A stretch of 19,381 nt of DNA from Woeseiaceae bacterium (GTDB lineage: Bacteria; Pseudomonadota; Gammaproteobacteria; Steroidobacterales; Woeseiaceae). The notes beneath the pieces were generated by a model. It had not been told where the DNA came from. It did not search any database and worked only from the letters and a program-made list of their open reading frames with translations. Made by a program: the position numbers and the translations under genes. This document shows, piece after piece, positions 14,222-19,381 of this stretch (its first letter is position 1; the number at the start of each line of letters is the position of its first letter). The stretch is taken from contig JALHUQ010000257.1 of the NCBI GenBank assembly GCA_022866645.1, positions 1 through 19,381 of the forward strand, written 5' to 3'.

Positions 14222-14893
14222 ATGAAAGACCAATTCGACCTGATTGCGGAATTCCGGGAAGATCAGGGGAAAGGTGCGAGCCGCCGCCTGCGTCTCAAGG
14301 GTAAAGTTCCAGCAATCATCTACGGTGCCGGGCGTCCGCCTCGCGCACTGATGTTTGAACAGCACAAAGTATTAAAGCAGCTCGAAAGTGAGTCGTTTTA
14401 TTCGAGTATCCTGAACATCAAAGTCGGTGACAAAAGTCAGGCTGCGATTCTGAAGGATCTTCAGCGTCATCCGGCAAAGCCCATGATCATGCACATGGAT
14501 TTTCAGCGCATTGTTGATGACGAGGAAATCAGGATGAATGTGCCGCTGCACTTCATCAACGAAGATATTGCGATCGGCGTTAAACAGGGTGGAGGCGCGG
14601 TGTCGCACTTGATGAACGACATCGAAATTTCATGTCTGCCAAGACACTTGCCCGAATATATTGAGGTCGATATTGCAATGCTGGAACTCGATGCGATGTT
14701 GCACCTCTCGGATATCAAACTGCCGGAAGGCGTGCAGATTCCGATGTTGGCGCAGGGCCCCGAGCACGACCACGGTATCGTTTCGATTCACGTGATCAAG
14801 GCGTCCAAGACCGAAGATGATGCTGATGATGCTACTGCTGCCGCTGCTTCCGCAGCAAGTGAAGCTGCAGCTGAAGAGCCCAGCGAGGACTAG
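14222..14893 (+). CDS. rplY: 50S ribosomal protein L25, long (CTC) form
   Basis: L25 binds 5S rRNA in the large subunit. The 223-residue product is the long form. An N-terminal L25 domain (about 1-95: GKGASRRLRLKGKVPAIIYG, then HPAKPMIMHMDF) is followed by a C-terminal beta domain as in CTC/TL5 (about 100-195: PLHFINEDIAIGVKQGG, then CLPRHLPEYIEVDIAML). The tail is low-complexity Ala, Glu and Asp, which is common in this family. GGAG (14211-14214) seven bases before the ATG is the ribosome binding site. An intrinsic terminator follows. Confidence 0.96.
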   Translation: MKDQFDLIAEFREDQGKGASRRLRLKGKVPAIIYGAGRPPRALMFEQHKVLKQLESESFYSSILNIKVGDKSQAAILKDLQRHPAKPMIMHMDFQRIVDDEEIRMNVPLHFINEDIAIGVKQGGGAVSHLMNDIEISCLPRHLPEYIEVDIAMLELDAMLHLSDIKLPEGVQIPMLAQGPEHDHGIVSIHVIKASKTEDDADDATAAAASAASEAAAEEPSED

Positions 14894-14912
14894 GGCTGCT
14901 TGCGAAGTCCCG

Positions 14913-14939
14913 AAAAGACCGCCATTGGGCGGTCTTTTT
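14913..14939 (+). terminator. Intrinsic terminator after rplY
   Basis: GACCGCC (14917-14923) pairs with GGCGGTC (14928-14934) around the loop ATTG, extended by AAAA/TTTT, and is followed by a T-run. It is a textbook Rho-independent terminator 20 bases after the rplY stop. pth begins only 18 bases later and shows no clear promoter, so read-through probably feeds pth and ychF. Confidence 0.9.
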
Positions 14940-14957
14940 GTTTAAGATTGCCACGCC

Positions 14958-15536
14958 ATGACAAACTCGGTCCGAATCATTGCTGGCCTCGGTAATCCAG
15001 GGGAAAAGTATCAGCGCACACTACACAACGCCGGTTTCTGGTTCGTGGATGCGGTTGCGGACAAGTACGGTGGCAGTTTTCGCTACGAAAAGAAATTCGA
15101 TGCGGACTACTGCAAAATCGATTTGCACGGTGAGGATATTTGGCTCGTAAAGCCGCAATGCTTTATGAACCTCAGCGGTGGTCCGATTCGAGGTGTGATT
15201 GATTATTACAGGCTGGAGGTCGGGAATCTGCTCGTTGCCCATGACGAGATCGATCTGCCGCCGGGAACAACGCGGCTGAAAATGGGTGGCGGTCACGGCG
15301 GTCACAACGGGCTTCGAGACATCATCCAGCATTGCGGAGCCGAGTTTGTCCGTTTGCGACTCGGTGTCGGACATCCCGGCGATAAGAGCCAGGTGACCGA
15401 TTACGTGTTGAAGCGTGGCTCGGCTGATGTCGAGCATGCGATCGAGGAAAATATTAGTGCAGCCGTCAAGATCATGCCCTTGCTGATCGAAGATGGCCTC
15501 AATGCGGCAACCAAAGCGCTCCATACAAAAGAGTAA
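14958..15536 (+). CDS. pth: Peptidyl-tRNA hydrolase
   Basis: It releases tRNA from prematurely dropped peptidyl-tRNA. The 192-residue product has the conserved residues with a constant +3 offset from E. coli: Asn13 in GLGNPGEKY, the catalytic His23 in TLHNAGFWFVD, Asn71 in FMNLSGG, Asp96 in AHDEIDLPPG and Asn117 in GGGHGGHNGLRDI. The ATG at 14958 has no obvious ribosome binding site. ychF begins five bases after its stop, so the two form one unit. Confidence 0.96.
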   Translation: MTNSVRIIAGLGNPGEKYQRTLHNAGFWFVDAVADKYGGSFRYEKKFDADYCKIDLHGEDIWLVKPQCFMNLSGGPIRGVIDYYRLEVGNLLVAHDEIDLPPGTTRLKMGGGHGGHNGLRDIIQHCGAEFVRLRLGVGHPGDKSQVTDYVLKRGSADVEHAIEENISAAVKIMPLLIEDGLNAATKALHTKE

Positions 15537-15541
15537 ATAGA

Positions 15542-16633
15542 ATGGCAATCACCTGTGGCATCGTCGGCCTGCCGAACGTTGGTAAATCGACCCTGTTTAA
15601 TGCGTTGACCGCGGCTGAAATACCGGCGGAAAACTATCCGTTCTGCACGATCGAGCCGAATATCGGCATCGTTCTCGTGCCGGACCTGCGCTTGCAGGTA
15701 CTGGCAGGAATTGTGAAGCCGCAAAAGATCCTGCCGACAACGATGGAATTTGTTGATATTGCCGGCTTGGTCGCGGGCGCGTCGAAAGGCGAGGGTCTCG
15801 GCAACCAGTTCCTGGCCAATATTCGCGAGACCAATGCGATCGCCCACGTCGTACGCTGTTTTGAGGATGATGACGTTACTCATGTCGCCGGAAAGATCGA
15901 CCCGCTTGATGATATTGAGACGATCAACACCGAACTGGCTCTGGCGGATCTTGAGTCGGTCGAAAAACAATTCGACAAAGCGTCCCGTACGGCAAAGACG
16001 GGCCAGAAGGATGCGATCGCCTACCGCGACGCGTTGGCAGGAATCAAAGAGCAACTCGACAAAGGCTTACCGGTTCGATTGATGCAGAAGTCTGATCTGC
16101 AGTTGAAGATCTTAAAGAGCGTGCCCCTGATTACGGACAAGCCAGTCATGTACGTTGCAAACGTTGACGAAAACGGCTTCGAAAACAATCCGTACCTGGA
16201 AGCCGTGCGAAAATTTGCCGCCAGTGAGGGTTCCGAAGTGGTCGCGATCTGTGCCGCGATCGAGGCTGAAATCGCGTTGCTTGACGACGCAGACAAAGCC
16301 GACTTTCTGTCCGATCTCGGTTTCGACGAGCCGGGATTGGATCGTGTGGTCCGGCACGGCTATGCATTGCTCGGCCTGCAAACCTACTTTACGGCCGGTG
16401 TGAAAGAAGTGCGTGCCTGGACGACCAAGGTCGGTGCGACAGCGCCGCAGGCAGCGGGTGAGATTCACACCGATTTTGAGAAAGGATTCATTCGTGCGGA
16501 AGTGATCGCGTATGACGATTTCGTTGCCGGCAACGGCGAGCAGGGCGCAAAGGAAGCGGGCCGCCTGAGGCTGGAGGGCAAGGAATACATCGTCAAGGAA
16601 GGCGACATCATGCATTTTCGCTTCAACGTCTAG
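15542..16633 (+). CDS. ychF: Redox-regulated ATPase YchF (OLA1 family)
   Basis: This P-loop protein binds ribosomes and hydrolyses ATP in preference to GTP. It is linked to stress and translation control. The 363-residue product matches the family length. The P-loop GLPNVGKST is at residues 9-17, switch motif DIAGLVAGASKGEGLGNQFL follows, and Asn-Val-Asp-Glu (NVDE) replaces the G4 NKxD motif, which explains the ATP preference. The C-terminal TGS domain has GVKEVRAWTTKVGATAPQAA and DFEKGFIRAEVIAYDDFV, ending in DIMHFRFNV. Its ribosome binding site lies in the last codons of pth. Confidence 0.97.
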   Translation: MAITCGIVGLPNVGKSTLFNALTAAEIPAENYPFCTIEPNIGIVLVPDLRLQVLAGIVKPQKILPTTMEFVDIAGLVAGASKGEGLGNQFLANIRETNAIAHVVRCFEDDDVTHVAGKIDPLDDIETINTELALADLESVEKQFDKASRTAKTGQKDAIAYRDALAGIKEQLDKGLPVRLMQKSDLQLKILKSVPLITDKPVMYVANVDENGFENNPYLEAVRKFAASEGSEVVAICAAIEAEIALLDDADKADFLSDLGFDEPGLDRVVRHGYALLGLQTYFTAGVKEVRAWTTKVGATAPQAAGEIHTDFEKGFIRAEVIAYDDFVAGNGEQGAKEAGRLRLEGKEYIVKEGDIMHFRFNV

Positions 16634-16650
16634 GCGTGCGGCAGCAATCC

Positions 16651-16679
16651 TTGACACCCAGCGAGCGCAAAAGGACAAT
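16651..16679 (+). promoter_or_regulatory. Promoter of tRNA-Met
   Basis: A perfect -35 TTGACA (16651-16656), a 17-base spacer and a -10 GACAAT (16674-16679) precede the GC-rich stretch CTGCGGCCC, which holds the likely start point about ten bases before the tRNA. A GC-rich discriminator after the -10 box is typical of tRNA promoters under stringent control; that control is inferred. Confidence 0.75.
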
Positions 16680-16694
16680 CTGCGGCCCATTAAA

Positions 16695-16771
16695 GGTGAT
16701 GTAGCTCAGCTGGTTAGAGCGACGGACTCATAACCCGTAGGTCGGTGGTTCAAGTCCACCCTTCACCACCA
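16695..16771 (+). tRNA. tRNA-Met (anticodon CAT), elongator type
   Basis: The cloverleaf folds with anticodon loop CTCATAA, T-arm GGTGG/CCACC around TTCAAGT, discriminator A and an encoded CCA (16769-16771). Position 1-72 is a G-C pair, so it is not an initiator. Two mismatches are seen: T6 against T67 in the acceptor stem and A31 against C39 in the anticodon stem. The place just after ychF is that of tRNA-Met in Pseudomonas-like genomes. A CAT anticodon could also be lysidine-modified tRNA-Ile2; context favours Met. Its own promoter and terminator make it a single-gene unit. Confidence 0.88.
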
Positions 16772-16781
16772 AATGACAAAG

Positions 16782-16806
16782 CGCCCCCTTGTGGGGCGTT
16801 TTTTTT
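16782..16806 (+). terminator. Intrinsic terminator after tRNA-Met
   Basis: CGCCCC (16782-16787) pairs with GGGGCG (16793-16798) around the loop CTTGT, followed by a run of eight T. It starts 10 bases after the tRNA CCA end. This is a strong Rho-independent terminator. Confidence 0.92.
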
Positions 16807-16890
16807 GTTTTGACGGAGGTGAATAATGACCACCGGAGGTGCTTGGCTGGGAGGAGATGGACGGTCGAGTATTAATCTTCCTGCTCGGGT

Positions 16891-18474
16891 TCACTGCGAT
16901 GCCGGTATTGACCAATCGGCCTGCAACGCGCCCTGGTCAAAAATGATTTCCCGATGTGCGCTCCAGGTTGACACAATCGCCTCGGGCGTCCCTATTCCAG
17001 CGCCCCGGGGGTCCCCGCTTGGACCAAACCAGTGGTTTTGCGGCGCACCCGTGGTTCGGGCCCGCATACCGCAATACGTTGTGCCGTTCACTGTGGCGGC
17101 CAGCACTCTGCTTTGGAATAGAACGTCCGCACTGACAACAGCCGCAGTCAGGTGGTGGGACATTCCTTCAAACAATTGCAGTACGGTTTCAATTTCCTTA
17201 TCGCCATAACTCACAACAATTTGAAACGGCCCAAACAATTCGGTCATTAGTAAATCGAAATGACCATTTGCAAATTGCGAGAGCGGTGCTCTTATCGCGG
17301 TCGGCTCGTACGCGCCGTAACACTCAGGAATATTGTGCTCCTGCAGAGCCGAGCCACCGAACAGCAATTCGGTTCCCGGAATGTCCATAACCCTATTGAT
17401 GTGTGCGCTGATCTGTTCATTATTCCAGCTTAGTATCGGACCGATCGTCAGATCGTCCAAACGCCGTCGGCCGGCGAGTGCGGCGAGCTTCGGTAACAAT
17501 GCATCAACCCAGTTATCGTGTACGAACAATATACTTTGTGCAGAACACTTTTGGCCGGAGGCGTTGTACGCGTCTTCATCAGATTGCCAGGCAACATAGT
17601 CGAGCCAGAGTTCGTCAAAGTCCGGCCCAATGATTTTCCAGTCAAAACCAGCATCTTCGAGTCGCACCCGGCCATTGACGCTGGCGCTAACTCTCTCCGC
17701 CACGCCACTGGATCCGGTGAATTGAACCATTCGTATTTGATCTGCAGCGGAGTTAATCAATTGACCCATTATTTCGCCTCGGCAATGGATCAGGTCAATA
17801 TCCTGCTTCGACAGGCCGCAGTGGATTAGCAGTCTCAGGAATTGCTCATAAACGACGCTGACCTTTGAGTCGGCCTTCACCAGCGGTCGATTACCCATAA
17901 ACAAAGCGCCCAATGACTGCAGGGCCGGAATCTCGAGCGGAAAATTAAAGGGTGCCACGACAACGACGGGGCCAAACGGCCATCGGTAACCACGCGACTC
18001 CTGACCGGTTCGATCGCCAGGGTTCGAAAATCCTCGGCCCAGAAATCGCACGCCGTCTCCTGCAAAATTTTCAAGAAACACGCGAGTGACTACAACTTCA
18101 GCCATGCACTGCTGCCAGCTCTTTGGCATGACTCGTTGAATCAGTTTGGCGAAATATCTCTCAACGCCAGGCTCGGCCAGCAACGCCGCCGCTTTAGCAC
18201 ATACTCGACCTAGTGCTACGTATCGTTCCGTGTTCTTGAACGGATTGTGTAACCCCGATTTTGAACAGGATGCAAGCCCATCAAGATACGGCGCTGTGTC
18301 TCTGGTATCAGGTACATCGAGAAATCGACCACCCGTTAGTGGATCGACGATATCGTTGCGCAGTTTTTTGCCTGATTGCCACTTACCACGCACCAGATTC
18401 TGCACCATGCCAGGCGACTCCGGTGTCATTCCGTTGAACGGATCAACGGTGGCAAAATCGTTCCAGTCGCTCAT
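16891..18474 (-). CDS. Delta-1-pyrroline-5-carboxylate dehydrogenase, plant-type (ALDH12 family)
   Basis: It oxidises glutamate semialdehyde (pyrroline-5-carboxylate) to glutamate with NAD, the second step of proline breakdown. The 527-residue product is an aldehyde dehydrogenase with Asn176 in VVVAPFNFPLEIP, Glu273 in RVRLEDAGFDWKIIGPD and the catalytic Cys310 in YNASGQKCSAQS. These signatures, with LHNPFKNTERY, ENFAGDGVRFLGRGF and RTTGAPQNHWFGPSGDPRG, match the plant mitochondrial ALDH12 enzymes as I recall them. They differ from the usual ALDH4/PutA type, where the Glu motif is ETGGK-like. A standalone enzyme implies a separate proline dehydrogenase gene, not seen here. The ATG at 18474 follows AAGGG by about 12 bases. 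A dead UPF0016 gene lies just upstream on the same strand. Confidence 0.9.
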   Translation of the reverse strand: MSDWNDFATVDPFNGMTPESPGMVQNLVRGKWQSGKKLRNDIVDPLTGGRFLDVPDTRDTAPYLDGLASCSKSGLHNPFKNTERYVALGRVCAKAAALLAEPGVERYFAKLIQRVMPKSWQQCMAEVVVTRVFLENFAGDGVRFLGRGFSNPGDRTGQESRGYRWPFGPVVVVAPFNFPLEIPALQSLGALFMGNRPLVKADSKVSVVYEQFLRLLIHCGLSKQDIDLIHCRGEIMGQLINSAADQIRMVQFTGSSGVAERVSASVNGRVRLEDAGFDWKIIGPDFDELWLDYVAWQSDEDAYNASGQKCSAQSILFVHDNWVDALLPKLAALAGRRRLDDLTIGPILSWNNEQISAHINRVMDIPGTELLFGGSALQEHNIPECYGAYEPTAIRAPLSQFANGHFDLLMTELFGPFQIVVSYGDKEIETVLQLFEGMSHHLTAAVVSADVLFQSRVLAATVNGTTYCGMRARTTGAPQNHWFGPSGDPRGAGIGTPEAIVSTWSAHREIIFDQGALQADWSIPASQ

Positions 18475-18507
18475 TGTCGGGGACCCTTGCTCAGCTATCG
18501 CATCATA

Positions 18508-18656
18508 CTAGGCGTAAGCGTGCCGACCTGTCCATACACCGATCGAGATGAAACCGCCGCCCGCCGCGTAGCCTAATAGTGTTGCCAGCTGTGTTTTGTC
18601 GCCAAGCTCTGCCAGAAATACCGCGCCAAAAATGGCTAAAAACGTTTCAAGTCCAT
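18508..18656 (-). pseudogene. Decayed UPF0016/GDT1-type transporter gene (frameshift plus internal deletion)
   Basis: The 319-base gap 18475-18793 holds a gene remnant on the minus strand. In one frame it reads LETFLAIFGAVFLAELGDKT followed by QLATLL, which is the Glu-x-Gly-Asp-Lys-Thr signature helix of UPF0016/GDT1 (cation, probably Mn or Ca, transport) proteins. It then jumps to GYAAGGGFISIGVWTG, which resembles the end of the one-domain form; the roughly 40 residues in between are missing. An ATG at 18654-18656 is one base out of frame with this reading, which fits a single-base loss at the third codon. The frame ends at TAG 18508-18510. Homology is recognised by motif only. Confidence 0.7.
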
Positions 18657-18719
18657 AAAGAGAATTTCAGATCACAAATACAGTCCGGAATGGTACGTAC
18701 AAAACGTGGGAAGTTCACA

Positions 18720-18748
18720 TTGGCACGGGCGTCGCTGTCCAATATGAT
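18720..18748 (+). promoter_or_regulatory. Promoter of the tandem-domain lipoprotein gene
   Basis: -35 TTGGCA (18720-18725), a 17-base spacer and -10 TATGAT (18743-18748) give 5 of 6 matches in each box. Transcription should start near 18755, leaving a leader of about 40 bases before the ATG at 18794. Confidence 0.7.
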
Positions 18749-18793
18749 CCCGCGTTCAATCATTAATGTTCCATGTTCACTTCGGAAGAAATC

Positions 18794-19381
18794 ATGAAGA
18801 ATTCAGTAGTCTGTGCCATCGGGATTCTGTTGCTTGCCGCCTGTGGCGGCGAGAATACGCCCGCCGACAAAAGTGCCACGGTTAGCGATGCTGATCTGAG
18901 CGGAAATCGTGGACAGGTATTGTCCAGCATTCAGGTGCCGGGTTACACGTACATCGAAGTTCGGAACAATGGACGGAACGTGTGGCTTGCCGGCAATCCG
19001 GTTGAGGTCGCAGAGGGCGAGGTCATCAGTTGGGGTCAGTCGGCCGTAATGCGAAACTTCAAGAGCAGCGCACTCGACAGGACCTTTGAAGAAGTGGTTT
19101 TTGTATCTGCCATATATCAAGGCACCGACGCGGCGCCAGCAGCCGCTAGTGTGGCTCCGCTGGAGCAAAGCAACGGAATTGTCCGGTCAACTGAAAACGC
19201 CGCTGGATACACGTATATTGAACTGGAGACCGACGCAGGGGCCGTAGTGTGGCTTGCTGCACGTGAGACCGAGCTAGTGGTCGGGCAACGTATCGCGTGG
19301 CAGGGTGGATCGAAAATGGTGAACTTCAGCAGCCCAACGCTAGGCAAGACTTTTCCCGAAATTCTATTTGTCAGTAGCGTT
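18794..19381 (+). CDS. Lipoprotein with two tandem NrfJ-like (OB-fold) domains, 3' partial
   Basis: The frame is open from ATG 18794 to the window edge (196 codons). A lipoprotein signal (VCAIGILLLAACGGEN) places the lipidated Cys at position 17. Two repeats of about 65 residues follow. Repeat 1 has VPGYTYIEV, NVWLAGNPVEV, FKSSALDRTF and VVFVSAI. Repeat 2 has AAGYTYIEL, AVWLAARETEL, FSSPTLGKTF and ILFVSSV. The pattern 'GGYTY-x-x-V ... VW-A ... F-S-x-T-L-x-R-T-F ... I-x-F-V' is that of NrfJ-related periplasmic OB-fold proteins, usually with one domain. The duplication is visible at DNA level too. GGAAG (18784-18788) five bases before the ATG is the ribosome binding site; an in-frame ATG at 18773 lacks one. 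The ligand or partner is unknown. Confidence 0.85.
   Translation, partial: MKNSVVCAIGILLLAACGGENTPADKSATVSDADLSGNRGQVLSSIQVPGYTYIEVRNNGRNVWLAGNPVEVAEGEVISWGQSAVMRNFKSSALDRTFEEVVFVSAIYQGTDAAPAAASVAPLEQSNGIVRSTENAAGYTYIELETDAGAVVWLAARETELVVGQRIAWQGGSKMVNFSSPTLGKTFPEILFVSSV

Noticed and set aside
16695..16771. Reading of the CAT-anticodon tRNA as tRNA-Ile2 (lysidine)
   Set aside because: The anticodon alone cannot decide, but the location right after ychF matches the tRNA-Met of Pseudomonas-like genomes.
16826..17209. 127-codon plus-strand frame with a strong GGAGGT ribosome-binding-like site, and a 29-codon hydrophobic frame at 16857-16946
   Set aside because: Most of the first is antisense to the dehydrogenase gene and looks like a shadow. 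The second has GGAGGAG directly touching the ATG, too close to act, and also runs into the dehydrogenase.
1..19381. Mobile elements, integrases, attachment sites or CRISPR arrays
   Set aside because: No transposase, integrase or repeated spacer pattern was seen, and no duplicated tRNA 3' end that would mark an attachment site was noticed near either tRNA.

Overview
The window reads as a chromosomal segment of a gammaproteobacterium with moderate GC content. The strongest evidence is gene order. The run prfA-hemA // TPR protein-lolB-tRNA-Gln-prs-rplY-pth-ychF-tRNA-Met is the arrangement known from Pseudomonas-like Gammaproteobacteria. LolB and an outer-membrane lipoprotein pathway also fit a Gram-negative host. 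The exact genus cannot be read from the sequence. There are no IS elements, phage genes, CRISPR arrays or rRNA genes.

Layout. (1) 1-1319: the tail of a beta-propeller protein, then a TetR regulator and a small secreted protein. The two share an identical 16-bp operator core in their promoters. (2) 1335-3704, minus strand: a membrane-anchored endonuclease/exonuclease/phosphatase-fold protein, a possible 26-codon ORF coupled to it, the cyclophilin ppiB, and prmC, which methylates release factors. (3) 3750-8182, an accessory block: cystathionine beta-synthase, a MarR regulator divergent from a DUF5519-like protein, a small Asp-rich protein, a YcaD-type MFS transporter and a cupin. (4) 8179-10527, minus strand: prfA and hemA. 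(5) 10634-16806: the TPR-lolB-tRNA-Gln-prs-rplY-pth-ychF-tRNA-Met housekeeping cluster, with clear terminators after rplY and after tRNA-Met. (6) 16891-19381: a plant-type (ALDH12) pyrroline-5-carboxylate dehydrogenase, a decayed UPF0016/GDT1 transporter gene, and a tandem-domain lipoprotein that runs off the window.

How the genes relate. hemA (first step of tetrapyrrole synthesis), prfA and prmC form one operon in many relatives. Here prmC lies about 4.5 kb from prfA, beyond the accessory block, and a cupin gene joined to prfA by an ATGA overlap occupies its usual place. ispE, usually between lolB and the tRNA-Gln/prs genes, is absent from that position. lolB, prs, rplY, pth and ychF serve lipoprotein export, PRPP supply and translation.

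Most noteworthy: the twin TetR operators, with a promoter placing the tetR start codon at the transcription start (a likely leaderless mRNA); the plant-type P5C dehydrogenase; the UPF0016 pseudogene with a frameshift and an internal deletion; the rearranged hemA-prfA and lolB-prs loci; a hairpin abutting the MFS start codon; and a tRNA-Met with two stem mismatches. I found no multi-gene system I would call wholly new. The TetR-secreted protein pair is the best candidate for an uncharacterised regulatory unit.
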